A stretch of 64,000 bases of DNA from Siphonodentalium dalli (lineage: Eukaryota; Mollusca; Scaphopoda; Gadilida; Siphonodentaliidae). A program made the position numbers and the translations under genes. Every line of letters begins with the position of its first letter. Positions within the stretch are counted from its first letter, which is position 1. A model generated the notes under the pieces. That model was not told where the DNA came from, did not search any database, and saw nothing but the letters and a program-made list of their open reading frames with translations. This document shows positions 11,581 through 25,318 of the stretch, in pieces. Where the stretch lies: assembly GCA_032622095.1 (NCBI GenBank), contig CP136066.1, positions 118,317,319-118,381,318 on the forward strand. The letters are read 5' to 3'.

Positions 11581-12910
11581 TGCATGAAATAACTCAATAC
11601 AATATACAAATGTTATTTACTAAACGTCCGGTATGAAGCTTAGTGAGCGTTACCATCTATAATCGACAGCATTTAATTATATTTTAGGCTCTTAGATTTC
11701 TAATTTCGGCTGCGTGCATGTATAAATTTCTCGTAAACAATGAGCTTTGATAAACCTTAATTAAACTACACACATGTACTATTACTAAATATTAACATTT
11801 GATATCAATGACATGGAGTAACAATAATTACCAACAATAAATAACTATATACATATATATACATACTATGAAGTTCAACGACGCATATGCTTTGTATTTA
11901 TGTATCGCATTATTTCTGATAACTGCATGGTGTCTGCACATTTTCCGTTTGCACATTATAAAATAAAATATGTTTTTCATTTTACTTGGGCGTTCACCAT
12001 GTTCATGTATACAGAGATGGGGGTGTTTCATACCAACTTTAATACAAATATTCAAAAGCTGGAAATTTCATACCCGACACGACATTAGTTGGAAATTTGA
12101 CATCAACAATATGTTGAAATTGTTCTCGTAGTTTGATTTTCCAACAATTTATTAGTGGTGATTTTTTAGACCAACATTTGCTTATTATTTTGCCAAATTA
12201 TTGGACTGAAATGGCCATCAGTTGGAAATTATCCAACCTAAGAGGTGTGTCAAGTTTGGAAAATGTCCAACATTTGGAAATCTTAAGGCAAGCCTGCGGA
12301 TGCTAGGATTTTGCAATTTTCAGGCTTCAGATTAAAAAATGTTCTCACACCTGGCCATAACCATGGTCGGTTGATAATACTATGTCTTGTTCCCGCCCCC
12401 GTTGTCAGTTAAACAGCTATCTAATTTAACTGAATCAAATCGGGGTTGAAATTGCTTCACGTCAGACCACTAAACATGTTAGGATTGGGCAATTTCCAGG
12501 TCTAGACACAGGTTCAGATCTAAAGGAAATTGCTCAATACGGGGCCGCCTGGAGGATTACTGTGAGTGGAAAGTTAGAATCAAGCCCAACGTGGTGCGTA
12601 CATGGATTTGGTGAGATTCAAGGTTTGGTGCAGTTGGAAATTCCAAAGATGAACAGTCCCACACCTCCATATCACATATCAGGCCCTCTAGACCCGTCCC
12701 TGTGTATATATGTCCACGGCGCATTCAGATTTAGATTATTGAACTAATTGTCCATTAAGTTTGAATCCATTGAAACGTGCCATCCCATTTCTTCCATATA
12801 TATATGAACATACATGTCCATGAACAAGCACATTTAATTCCCTCGAATTCGCAACAAATGTACCATGCACATGCAGAGTACGTGTACCATCATCAGTTAG
12901 TATCTATCTA
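11581..12910. other. No gene seen
   Basis: AT-rich sequence containing the dispersed repeat at 12,105-12,300 and a TATCTATC stretch just before the Helitron array. No reading frame resembles a known protein. Confidence 0.5.
12105..12300. repeat. Dispersed repeat, copy 1
   Basis: Blocks such as TTGTTCTCGTAGTTTGATTT and TGGCCATCAGTTGGAAATT appear inverted at 36,080-36,305 with substitutions. It is an unclassified interspersed repeat with two opposed copies in this window. Confidence 0.6.
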
Positions 12911-14780
12911 TCTATATAAAACCCGCCGTCTGTGTGTGAGGGTGTAAGGGTGTGTGTGTATCTGTGTATAACTCGGTCACGCTTTTGGTGCGCTTATAAC
13001 TTTTCATCCATGAGTGCAATGTAGCTCAAAGTTGGATCACGGTCTATATTGTGTCGTAAAAGGTGACTCACAAAATTTCACGCCTATTGGTCAAAGCAAA
13101 CCTGAGATCTAACATGGTCCCCAGATGCAGTATTTGCACCCAGTAGACACTATTTCTTATGACGTTTGTCGAAATGACGTCATGTGACGTCGTACACAAA
13201 CCCACACTTGCGTTGCTATTGTATTGACGGAATTTCCATGCGCTCTACCGAAGCGTTGTTGAAAATGGGCGCTATAAATTAATTGTCAAATCAGGTTGAG
13301 TGTGAATATAATTAAATTTAATGCATGCTGCTTTTGCCATGGAAATGCATGGGGTGTAGAGTCGAGACAAGAACGGTCTATACCATCGTTGGAAATTGGT
13401 ACTAAATGGTCTTATAATATGCCACTTCAGTGTGAATATAAGTAATGGATTGTGTCTTTCTTATGGACGTTGTGGATTGTGTGTGGAATCGAAGAAGGGC
13501 TTAGGGCCTATACGAAAGACGGCAAATTGATAAATAACATTTTATACAATAAAAAAATGGGCGCGAAGTGGGCAAATGGACCGCAGTGAAAGGGCCTGTG
13601 GCATTATCTATATACGCTGCTGAATAAAAGCTCCCAAAGGGAGCCTGTTCTAAAAGATCCAGGCAATTCTTCAAGGATTGTCCACTTATAAATGGACAAT
13701 CGGTACCTAAAATGGTCATTAATAAATGGACAATCCAACCACGCGTGGCACGCGAGCTTGGGATTGTCCACTAAATGAAGACATGTTTTGTTAATCCTGC
13801 ATGAAGGGCAATAACTCTATAAATAATGTTAATTTGCTAAATAACGGTGATTTGTGTGAGAAGAAGTGTTTTTGACGAAATAACGGAGTGATTTGAAGAA
13901 GAGTTTTTGACGAAATGACGGAAATATTCGAAGAAGTGTTTTTAGGGAAGAATTTGACTTATATTTCATAAAAGTTTATCTGTTGTGGTGTTGCAAATTT
14001 CTCATACAAATCTCCGTCATTTAGTAAAACTACATTCTTTATCGAGTTATTACCCTTCAGATTTAATATGAAGCTAACATGCAGGATTATCGATATATGT
14101 CGTGATTTAGTGGACAATCGCAAGCTCGCGTGCCACGCGTGGTCGGATTGTCCATTTATTAATGACCATTTTAGGTACCGATTGTCCATTTATAAGTGGA
14201 CAATCTTATGCGCATTAGGTGAAAAGATCATACTGTATGTGCGCAAAGCGCACAAAGGGGCTGCAGTCCACTCGATCGCCGGATAAAGGCGCTCTGTTTC
14301 AGTTACTGGAATCTATATAATAGTGATACAGAACTATAAGTTGATTTTGTTGCATTCCATATGCGCATGCATATATGTGGGTGGTAGTAGAATCTACAGT
14401 TTTTCTGTGAAAAAATATTGTTCCCGAGCCAAAGGCTCATATATATAGCGCACAAACGGGCCGCAGGCCCCTCCGTCGCGGAATAAATGCTCCCAAATGG
14501 AGTCTATTTCAGTTAGTAAATACATTAATAAAATAGCATGTTGATTTTGTTGAGTTCCAAATGTGCATCACTCGCCAGTGCATGCATATATGTGGGGTAA
14601 GGTGGGGGTGCAAGATACAGTTTTAGTTCAATAAAGTTTTCCCACGCGCTTACGGTGAAAAAGAAGTATACGACCAGTCCATGCAATGCTAATATAGAAA
14701 TGATAAATGTGTTCATGGCCGAGACCAGAAAATAACGAAGAACATTTATATACCCGTCATTTTGACGGGCAATCCCCTAG
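12911..14780 (+). mobile_element. Helitron unit A, non-autonomous
   Basis: It starts TCTATATAAAACCCGCCG after an A, followed by a GT-rich microsatellite and the conserved TATAACTCGGTCACGC block. It ends with a CCCGTC...GACGGG hairpin and CTAG at 14,777-14,780. A 5' TC, a 3' hairpin and a CTAG end are the marks of Helitrons, which move by rolling-circle replication. No Rep/helicase is present. Confidence 0.8.
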
Positions 14781-16564
14781 TCTATATATATAAAACCCGT
14801 CGTCTGTGTGTGTGTGTGTGTATCTGTGTATAACTCGGTCACGCTTTTGGCGCGTTTATAACTTTTCAACCATGCGTCCAAGGTGGCCCAAATTTGTACC
14901 ACGACCTGTAGTGTGTCATAAAAGGTGACTCACCAAATTTCACGCCGATTGGTCAAAGCAAACCTGAGATCTAACATGGTCCCCAAATGCAGCATTTGCA
15001 CTCAAGTAGACACTATTTCTTATGACGTTTGTCGAAATGACGTCATTGACGTCGCACGCAAACCCACACTTGCTTTGCTGTTGTAGGCGAAACTTCCATG
15101 CGCTCTACCAAAGCGTTGTTGGAAATAGGCGCTAAATTAATGTGTCAGTTCAGGTTCAGTGTGAATTTAGGTAACGAATGTTGATTTTGTCGCGGAGTGC
15201 ATGTATAGTGGGGTGTTGAGTCAAGACTCGAACGTTTTACCGTCGTTGGGAATGGGTGGATGTAATGGGGTGCAGATTCAAGACTCGAACGTTCGTCGTT
15301 GGGAATGGGTGTTAATATGGTATTTAAATTTGCCAGTTGGGTTTGAACATAAGTAAAGAATGCTGTCTTTGATACGAAAGTTGTGCATTGAGTGTGGAAT
15401 GGAAGGAGTACCGGTATACACGGAAGATGGCGAATGGACACAGTCTGACCTCCCGACAGTGCATGCATGGGTACCGTGAACTCAGTAAATTCGCCGGAAC
15501 CCAGTTAGAAAAATCACATCCCGGAATCCCGGACCGGGACTAATAATATAGTGTAAACAATACTGCCGACGCTAATTAATGCTCTTTTAATCTTTCGGTT
15601 GAGTGCAAATCTGATAAAAGAATGTTCAAAAGATCAAAAGGTGCGGGAAGCGCTCGCAGTTTAAAATCAGATAATGTGCGCGAAGCTCACAAAGGAGCTG
15701 TACATAGGCCCCTCGCCCGCTAAATAAAGGTTCCGAATTGAGTCTGTTTCAGTTACTATAGATAAAGTAAAATATCTTGATTGTTGCGTTCCATATGTGC
15801 ATGCATAGGCCTATACATGGGTTGGGGAGATGGGGATGGGGGTAAAATACAGTTTTATTGAAATAAAGTGTTCATACAAATGGGCCGCGCAGTGCAGGGC
15901 GTGTGGTCATTAGGCTGCATGCTGAATACAGGTTCCAAAGGGGGTCCGTTCAAATTGTGCTGCAAACTCTCCATGTGTGCGCGAAGTGCACGCAGTTTAA
16001 TATCATATAATGTGCGCGAAGCGCAGAAAGGGGCTGTAGGCCCATCCCCCGCTAAATATAGGCTCCCGAATTGAGCCTGTTTCAGTATAGATAAAGCAAA
16101 ATATCTTGATTGTTGCGTTCCATATGTGCATGCATATACATGGGTTGGGGAGATGGGGGTATGGGTAAAAATACAATTTTATTGAAATAAAGTGTTCATA
16201 CAAATGGGCCGCGCAGTACATGCGTGTAATCATTAGGCGGCATGCTGAATACAGGAACCAAAGGGGTCCTTTCAAAATGTGCCACAACCTCCCGAATAAA
16301 GGCTCCTTAATTGAGTATGTTTCAGTTGGTGTATAGTAATATTTAAATAATATGCTGATTTTGTTTCGTTCAATATGTGCATGCACATATGAATATGTTG
16401 ACTGGGTGTGTAGAAATACAGTTTTTAGTGAAATAAAGTGTTCCAACCCGCATCCAGTAACAAAACAGAGAAGCATGACCATTCCATGTGTCCATGAATG
16501 CGGACACTAGAAAATAACAAAGAACATTTATATACCCGTCAATTTGTGACGGGCAACCCCCTAG
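14781..16564 (+). mobile_element. Helitron unit B
   Basis: Begins TCTATATATATAAAACCCG directly after the CTAG of unit A and ends with the GACGGG hairpin and CTAG at 16,561-16,564. Same interior as the other units: the CTCGGTCACGC block, a TTATGACGTTTGTC block and GCGCGAAGC repeats. No coding capacity. Confidence 0.8.
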
Positions 16565-17439
16565 TCTATATATATAAAACCCGTCGTCTGTGTGTGTGTG
16601 TATCTGTGTGTGTGTGTGTGTATAACTCGGTCACACTTTTGGCGCGCTTATAACTGTTTAACCATTCCTCCAATGTGGCCCAAATGTGTACCACGGCCTA
16701 TAGTGTGTCATAAAAGGTGACTCACCAAATTTCACGCCGATTGGTCCAAGCAAACCTGAGATCTAACATGATCCCCAAATGCAGTATCTGCACTCAAGTA
16801 GACACTATATACTTCTTATGACGTTTGTCCAAATGACGTCATTGACGTCGAACGCAGTACAACACTTACGTTGCTATTGTAGGCGAAATTTCCATGCGCT
16901 CAACCAAAGCGTTGTTGGAAATAAGCGCTAAATTAATGTGTCAGTTCAGGTTCATTGTGAATTTAGATAACGAATGTTGATTTTGTCGCGGAAGTGCATG
17001 TATAGTGGGGTGTATAGTCGAGACTCGAACGTTCTACCGTCGTTGGGAATGGGTGGATGTAGTGGGGTGCAGAGTCATGGGTGCTAATATGGTATTTTAA
17101 TTTGCCAGTTGGGTTTAAACAAAAGTAAATAATGCTGTCTTTGATACGAAAGTTGTGCCTTGAATGTAGTATCGAAGGAGTACCGGTATACACGGAAGAT
17201 GGCGAATGGACAGGGTGGCCTCCCGCCAGTGGGTACCGTGAACTCAGTAAATTCGCCAAATTGAGTTAGAAAAATCACATTCCCGGGACAGGCCTAATAA
17301 TAGGGCCTACAGTGTAAACAATACTGCGACGCTAATTAATGTTCTTTTAATATTTCGGTTGAGTGCAAATCTGATAAAAGAATAAATGTTTAAAAGATCA
17401 CAATGCGCGAAGCGCACGCAGTTTAAATTAATATAATGT

Positions 17440-18120
17440 GCGCGAAGCTCACTAAGGGGCTGCAGACCCCTCCCCCGCTAAATAAAGGTTCCGAATAGAG
17501 CCTGTTTCAGTCAGTAGGCCCTATAGATAAAGTAAAATATCTTGATTTTTGCGTTCCATATGTACATGCATATACGTGGTTGGGGAGATGATGGTGGGGG
17601 CAAAATTACAGTTTTATTGAAATAAAGTGCTCATACAAATGGGCCGCGTAGTGCAGGGCGTGTGATCATTAGGCTGCATGCTGAATACAGGTTCCAAGGG
17701 GGTCCGTTTAAGCGAAGCTCACTAAGGGGCTGCAGACCCCTCCCCCGCTAAATAAAGGTTCCGAATAGAGCCTGTTTCAGTCAGTAGGCCCTATAGATAA
17801 AGTAAAATATCTTGATTTTTGCGTTCCATATGTACATGCATAGGGCCTATACGTGGTTGGGGAGATGATGGTGGGGGCAAAATTACAGTTTTATTGAAAT
17901 AAAGTGTTCATACAAATGGGCCGCGTAGTGCAGGGCGTGTGATCATTAGGCTGCATGATGAATACAGGTTCCAAAGGGGTCCGTTTAAAATTAATATAAT
18001 GTGCGCGAAGCTCACTAAGGGGCTGCAGACCCCTCCCCCGCTAAATAAAGGTTCCGAATAGAGCCTGTTTCAGTCAGTAGTCCCTATAGATAAAGTAAAA
18101 TATCTTGATTTTTGCGTTCC
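17440..18120 (+). repeat. Internal triplication in unit C
   Basis: The segment GCGAAGCTCACTAAGGGGCT to GATTTTTGCGTTCC occurs at about 17,443, 17,713 and 18,006, a period of 270-290 bp. The copies are almost identical, so the duplication is recent. Confidence 0.75.
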
Positions 18121-18128
18121 AAGTGTAC

Positions 18129-18923
18129 ACTCTTATAACTAATGTGTAGAAACGATTACACATCAAATGTTTAAACCGGTTAATACACATAACAATGTGT
18201 AGTTTTACATACAAATACATTGACCAAGTGCCGTTCTACACATAATGTGCAAATTTTGTTACACACCATTGTGTAAGAACGTAGAGCATGCGCATTGCGG
18301 TGCCTTCAGTTTCACAGTCTGCTACGTGACGGCCATATTGTTTGAGCATATATTTTGGAATACAATCTACAGCGATCGTAGATAAGGAAGGTAAGTTCAG
18401 AATTCCAATTTGTGGGTTTAGTATTAATAGTATATGAGGATTTATTTGTTAAAACTTTCATGGCGATTACTGCCCTTAGACTCTTGTTATGATTGTTGTA
18501 ATAATACTAATATTATGCAATCACGCCTCGACCCTGGTTTGTTCAATCAAAACAAAAACTCACAGTACAGAACAAAATACTACATACCACTATGCGCCAT
18601 GAAAGTTTTAACATATAAATCTGCATATATCTTTAATACTATACCCACAGGTCGGACTACTGAACTTGCATTTCTTGTCTACGAACTGTGTGTGTAAGAA
18701 CATACACAAAATGTGTAAGGGATATGTGTTGAATTTATACACACAGTTGTGTATAAAGGTGTAAAAATTTACCCATTTATGTGTAAAAATTGTTACACAA
18801 TTTGTGTACGAATATGAAACTACACATATACTACACAAATATGATTAAGATCAAAATTGAATAATGATTGTGTAGCAGGGCTACACATTTTGTGTAGAAA
18901 ACCTACACATTAGTCATTAGAGT
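18129..18923. mobile_element. Inverted-repeat element with GTAC duplication
   Basis: The ends ACTCTTATAACTAATGTGTAG and the inverse of ACTCTAATGACTAATGTGTAG form imperfect inverted repeats. GTAC lies on both sides (18,125-18,128 and 18,924-18,927). The interior is rich in TACACA/TGTGTA motifs and shows no transposase. Confidence 0.65.
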
Positions 18924-18935
18924 GTACATGCATAT

Positions 18936-19948
18936 CATGAATTCCACGAAAAGGCGGCCATGGATACCGATAATGGGTATTTGCATCATTGTCATGTCAT
19001 CGGGGAATGTTGTTGCTTCTTCTGTATTTCATTATTACTATATATCCAATGAATATATTTTGGAATGGTCATTGCCCTCACTATACAATCTCTTAAACAC
19101 AAGATATTGTGTGACTGGGGATCAATGATGCGCGCATGCGCAGTCAACGCATATTTTCATGTTTTGCCAAATAAGGTAAAATTAACCAAAATATAATTTT
19201 CAAGCAGCTCAATGGTCATTCTAGGTTAATAGTGGGGCATGTGTGGAAATGTTATTTTTGTCACATTTCCCATATCACAATCTGCCTCAATTACCATAGT
19301 ATCCCCTTTTTGCACATATATTTTAGTAAAATGACGGTTTAATCCCTACCAACAACCCGTTTCTAAGGTAAAAACAGTCGCATAGCAACCGTTGCCATGG
19401 AAAGTATTTTAGTGATTGCCCCCATATCTGAAAATAATACGTGGGACCTAATATACAAATGTGCCAAGTTTTATGCTTTTATGACAATGTCCGCATTTGT
19501 TACACAAAATACTATACCTAAAAAAATCGCACGGTGATTCCGTCACGCCCGTTGTGTGATTCCGTCACGGCGAACAAACCGAGTTAACTAGTAATATACA
19601 CATAAGTGTGTGACAATGCGGATTTTTTCTGCAAGTATAATGTATCTAATCTACTAATTGGGAACTTTTTCCAGGTCAGCTTGGCTGAATGAGCAGGGTT
19701 CTTCAATAGTACGGACCTACCCTCATATTGATGGCACTTTTTTGGTGATTCCGTCACGGACACAATTTGACCCAGAGTGAGATGATACTTAAATACACAT
19801 ATAGTTGTATATAATCAAACAACTTTGTATAGTATGTACAATGTTTTTTATTTTAAGCGGTACCCTACTGGTCATAATTTTTGATTTTATAGGCCACAGA
19901 AAAGTGAAATTCCGTAAAATTTGGTGATTCCGTCACGCTGGAATTCAT
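18936..19948. mobile_element. Inverted-repeat element with ATAT-type duplication
   Basis: CATGAATTCCA near the left end and TGGAATTCATG near the right end are inverse. ATAT lies on both sides, where other Helitron units read GCATATACGTGG. The interior carries the motif TGATTCCGTCACG four times at about 19,534-19,935. No transposase is seen, and exact ends may be off by a few bases. Confidence 0.6.
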
Positions 19949-20692
19949 GATATACGTGGTTGGGGAGATGATGGTGAGGGCAAAATTACAGTTTTATTGA
20001 AATAAAGTGTTCATATACAAATGGGCCGCGTAGTGCAGGGCGTGTGATCATTAGGCTGCATGCTGAATACAGGTTCCAAAGGGGTCCGTTTAAAATGTGC
20101 TGCAAGCTCCCTGTTTCTGCGCGAAGCTCACGCAGTTTAAGATCATATAATGTGCGCGAAGCGCAGAAAGAGACTGTGGGCCCTTCCCCCGCTAAATAAA
20201 GTCTCCCGAATTTAGCCTGTTTCAGTATAGATAAAGTAAACTATTTTTGATTGTTGCGTTCCATATGTGCATGCATATACATGGGTTGGGGAGATGGGGG
20301 TGGGGGTAAAAATACAGTTTTATTGAAGTGTTCATACAAATGGGCCGCGCAGTGCAGGCGTGCATGTGCTCATTAGGCGGCATGCTGAATAGAGGTTACA
20401 AAGGGGGTCCGTTCAAAACGTGAAGCAAGCTCCCGAATGAAGGTTCCTGAATTGAGTATGTTTCAGTTGGGGCATAGTAGCATTTAAATAATATACTGAT
20501 TGTGTTACGTTCAATATGTGCATGCGCATATATGTGGACTGGGTATGTAGAAATAGTTTTAGTAAAATAAAGTGTTCCAACGCGCATCCAGTAACACAAA
20601 AGATAAGCATTACATGTGTCCATGAACGCGAACACTAGAAAATAACAAAGAACATTTATATACCCGTCATTTTGTGACGGGCAACCCCCTAG

Positions 20693-22852
20693 TCTATATA
20701 TATAAAACCCGTCGTCTGTGTGTGTGTGCGTGTGTGTATCTGTGTATAACTCGGTCACGCTTTTGGCGCGTTTATAACTTTTCAACCATGCGTCCAAGGT
20801 GGCCCAAATTTGTACCACGACCTATAGTGTGTCATAAAAGGTGACTCACCAAATTTCACGCCGATTGGTCAAAGCAAACCTGAGATCTAACATGGTCCCC
20901 AAATGCAGCATTTGCACTCAAGTAGACACTATTTCTTATGACGTTTGTCGAAATGACGTCATGTGACGTCGAACGCAAACCCAACCTTGCTTTGCTATTG
21001 TATTGACGGAATTTCCAAGCGCTCTACCGAAGTGTTGTTGAAAGTGGGCGCTATAAATTAATTGTCAGATAAGGTTGAGTGTGAATATAATTATGCCGTG
21101 GAAATGCATGGGGTGTAGAGTCGAGACTATATATATCTAGAGCATTTTATACCGTCGTTGGAAATTGGTGCTAAATGGTCTTATAATATGCCACTTCAGT
21201 GTGAATATAAGTAATGGATTGTGTCTTTGTTATGAAAGTTGTGCATTGTGTGTGGAATCGAATGAGTATACATATACGGAAGACGGCAAATTGATAAATA
21301 ACGTTTTAAACAATATAAAATGGGCGCGAAATCGGCAAATGGGCCGCAGTGGAAGGGCCTTTGGCCTTAGGCCTATATACGCTGCTGAATAGAAGCTCCC
21401 AAAGGGAGCCTGTTTAAAAAAATTCATAATGTATGTGCGCGAAGCGCACGAAGGGGCTGTAGTCCACTCGGTCGCTGAATAAAGCTCTATTTCAGTTACT
21501 GGAATATATAAAATAGTAATACTGAACTGTAAGTTGATTTTGTTTCATTCCATATGCGCATGCATAGGCCTATATGTGGGTGGTAGTAGAATCTACAGTT
21601 TTTCTGTGAAAAAAATAATGTTCCCGAGCCATAGGCTCAGATATAGCGCATTAAGGGGCCGCAGGTGCCTCCGCCGGTGAATAAATGCTCCCAAAAGGTA
21701 TTTTAATTTGCCAGTTGAGTTTGAACATAAGTAAAGAATGCTGTCTTTGATACGAACGTTGTGCATTGAATGTGGAATCGAAGGAGTACCGGTATACACG
21801 GAAGATGGCGAATGGACACAGTCTGACCTCCCACCAGTGGGTACCGTGAACTCAGTAAATTCGCCGGAACTCAGTTGGAAAAAACACATTCCCGGGACAG
21901 GCCTAATAATAGGGCCTACAATGTAAACAATACTGCCGACGCGAATTAATGCTCTTTTAATCTTTCGATTGAGTGCAAATCTGATACAAGAATAAATGTA
22001 TAAAAGATCACAATGCGCAAAGCGCACGCAGTTTAAAATTTAAATTCATGTAATGTGCGCGAAGCTCACAAAGGGGATGCAGGCCCCTCCCCCGCTAAAT
22101 AAAGGTTCCGAATTGAGCCTGTTTCAGTTAGTATAGATTAAGTAAAATATCTTGATTGTTGCGTTCCATATATGTGCATGCATATACGTGGGTTGCGGAT
22201 ATGATGGTGGGGGCAAAAATACAGTTTTATTGAAATAAAGTGTTCATACAAATGAGCCACGCAGTGCAGGGCGTGTGATCAATAGGCTGCATGCTGAATA
22301 CAGGTTCCAAAGGGGTCCGTTTAAAATGTGCTGCAAGCTCCCTAGATGTGCGCGAAGCTCACGCAGATTAAGATCGTATAATGTGCGAGAAGCGCAGAAA
22401 GGGGCTGTTGGCCCCTCCCCGCTAAATAAAGTATCCCGAATTGAGCCTGTCTCAGTATAGATGAAGTAAAATATTTTGATTGTTGCGTTCCATATGTGCA
22501 TGCATATACATGGGTTGGGGAGACGGGGGTGGGGGTAAAAATACAGTTGTATTGATATAAAGTGTTCATACAAATGGGCCCCAAAGGGGGGTCCGTTCAA
22601 AATGTGCAGCAAGCTCCCGAAAGCAGGCTCCTGAATTGAGTATGTTTTAGTTGGCGCATAGTAGTATTTATATGCATGCGCATATATGGACTGGGTGTGT
22701 AGAAATACAGTTTTAGTGAAATAAAGTGTTCCACCGCGCATCCAGTAAAAAAAAAGAGAAGCATGACCATTCCATGTGTCCATGAACGCGGACACTAGAA
22801 AATAACAAAGAAAATTTATATACCCGTCATTTTGTGACGGGCAACCCCCTAG
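20693..22852 (+). mobile_element. Helitron unit D
   Basis: Begins TCTATATATATAAAACCCG straight after the CTAG of unit C and ends with the hairpin and CTAG at 22,849-22,852. The interior resembles units A and E. No Rep/helicase gene. Confidence 0.8.
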
Positions 22853-24994
22853 TCTATATATATAAAACCCGTCGTCTGTGTGTGTGTGTATCTGTCTGTG
22901 TGTGTATAACTCGGTCACGCTTTTGGCGCGTTTATAACTTTTCAACCATGCGTCCTATGTGGCCCAAATTTGTACCCCGACCTATAGTGTGTCATAAAAG
23001 GTGACTCACCAAATTTCACGCCGATTGGTTAAAGCAAACCTGAGATCTAACATGGTCCCCAAATGCAGCATTTGCACTCAAGTAGACACTATTTCTTATG
23101 ACGTTTGTCGAAATGACGTCATTGACGTCGAACACAAACCAATACTTGCTTTGCTATTGTAGGCGAAACTTCCATGCGCTCTACCAAAGCGTTGTTGGAA
23201 ATTAATGTGTCAGTTCAGGTTCAGTGTGAATTTAGGTAACGAATGTTGATTTTGTCGCGGAAGTGCATGTATAGTGGGGTGTAGAGTCAAAACTCGAACG
23301 TTCTACCGTCGTTGGGAATGGGTGGATGTAGTGGTTTGCAGAGCCAAGACTCGAACGTTCGTCGTTGGGAATTGGTGCTGATATGGTATATTTTAATTTG
23401 CCAGTTGGGTTTGAACATAAGTAAAGAAAGCTGTCTTTGATACGAAAGTTGTGCATTGAGTGTGGAATCGACGGAGTACCGGTATACACGGAAGATGGCG
23501 AATGGACACAGTCTGACCTCCCGCCAGTGGGTACCGTGAACTCAGTAAATTCGCCGGAACTCAGTTGGAAAAAGCACATTCCCGGGACAGGCATAATAAT
23601 AGGGCCTATACAGTGTAAACACTATACTGCCGACGCTAATTAATGCTCTTTTAATCTTTCGGTTGAGTGCAAATCTGATACAAGAATAAATGTTTAAAAG
23701 ATCACAATGCGCAAAGCGCACGCAGTTTAAATTCATATAATGTGCGCGAAGCTCACAAAGGGGCTGCAGGCCCCTCTCCTGCTAAATAAAGGTTCCGAAT
23801 TGAGCCTGTTTCAGTTATATGTAGTATAGATTAAGTAAAATATCTTGATTGTTGCGTTCCATATGCGCGCGTGCATGCATATACGTGGGTTAGGGAGATG
23901 GTGGTGGGGGCAAAAATACAGTTTTATTGAAATAAAGTGTTCATACAAATGGGCCACGCCTAATAATAGGGCCTACAGTGTAAACACTATACTGCCGACG
24001 CTAATTAATGCTCTTTTAATCTTTCGGTTGAGTGCAAATCTGATACAAGAATAAATGTTTAAAAGATCACAATGCGCAAAGCGCACGCAGTTTAAATTCA
24101 TATAATGTGCGCGAAGCTCACAAAGGGGCTGCAGGCCCCTCCCCTGCTAAATAAAGGTTCCGAATTGAGCCTGTTTCAGTTAGTACCGGTATACCGGTAT
24201 AGATTAAGTAAAATATCTTGATTGTTGCGTTCCATATGCGTGCATGCATATATATACGTGGGTTAGGGAGATGATGGTGGGGGCAAAAATACAGTTTTAT
24301 TGAAATAAAGTGTTCATACAAATGGGCCACGCAGTGCAGAGCGTGTGATCAATAGGCTACATGTTGAATAAAGGGTCCGTTTAAAATGTGCTGCAAGCTC
24401 CCTATATGTGCGCGAAGCTCACGCAGTTTAAGATCATATAATGTGCGCGAAGCGCAGAAAGGGGTTGTAGGCCCCTCCCCCTCTAAATAAAGATTCCGAA
24501 TTGAGCCTGTTTCAGTTAGTATAGATAAAGTAAAATATTTTGATTGTTGCGTTCCATATGTGCATGCATATACATGGTTGGGGAGATGGGGGTGGGGGTA
24601 AAAATACAGTTTTATTGCAATAAAGTGTTCATACAAACGGGCCGCGCAGTGCAGGCGTGTGATCATTAGGCGACATGCATGCCGAATACAGGTTCCAAAG
24701 GGCGTCCGTTCAAAATGTGCAGCAAGCTCCCGAATGTAGGCTCCTGAATTGAGTATGTTTCAGTTGGTGCATAGTATTTAAATAATATACTGATTTTGTT
24801 TCGTTCAATATGTGCATGCGCACATGTGTGGACTGGGTGTGTAGAAATACAGTTGTAGTGAAATCAAGTGTTCCAACGCGTATTCAGTAACAAAAAGGAG
24901 AAGCATGACCATTCCATGTGTCCATGAACGCGGACACTAGAAAATAACAAAGACAATTTATATACCCGTCATTTTGTGACGGGCAACCCCCTAG
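22853..24994 (+). mobile_element. Helitron unit E
   Basis: Same 5' end, interior blocks and 3' hairpin-CTAG (24,991-24,994). It contains an internal direct duplication: the segment TAATAATAGGGCCTA to AAATGGGCCACGC recurs at about 23,595 and 23,968. Confidence 0.8.
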
Positions 24995-25318
24995 TATATA
25001 TATATAACCCGTCGTCTGTGTGTGTGTGTGTATCTGTGTGTGTGTCTGTGTATAACTCGGTCACGCTTTTGGCGCGTTTATAACTTTTCAACCATGCGTC
25101 CAATGTGGCCCAAATTTGTACCACGGCATATAGTGTGTCATAGAAGGTGACTCACCAAATTTCACGCCGATTGGTCAAAGCAAACCTGAGATCTAACATG
25201 GTCCCTCAAGTAGACACTATTTCTTATGACGTTTGTCGAAATGACGTCATTGACGTCGAACGCAAACCAACACTTGTTTTGCTATTGTAGGCGAAACTTC
25301 CATGCGCTCTACCAAAGC
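24995..25318 (+). mobile_element. Helitron unit F, truncated
   Basis: Follows unit E directly but has lost its first bases (TATATATATAACCCGTCG). It runs to CTACCAAAGC and then stops matching the other units. The remaining ~1.7 kb of the unit is missing. Confidence 0.75.

Larger units (their letters stand above)
16565..20692 (+). mobile_element. Helitron unit C, enlarged by insertions
   Basis: Same 5' and 3' ends as its neighbours, but 4.1 kb long. The extra length comes from repeated internal segments at 17,440-18,120 and from two DNA insertions at 18,129-18,923 and 18,936-19,948. Removing these leaves a unit of ordinary size. Confidence 0.75.

Noticed and set aside
15145-24666. Similar 60-160-codon frames across the Helitron units
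   Set aside because: They recur only because the units are repeated; none resembles Rep/helicase or any other protein.
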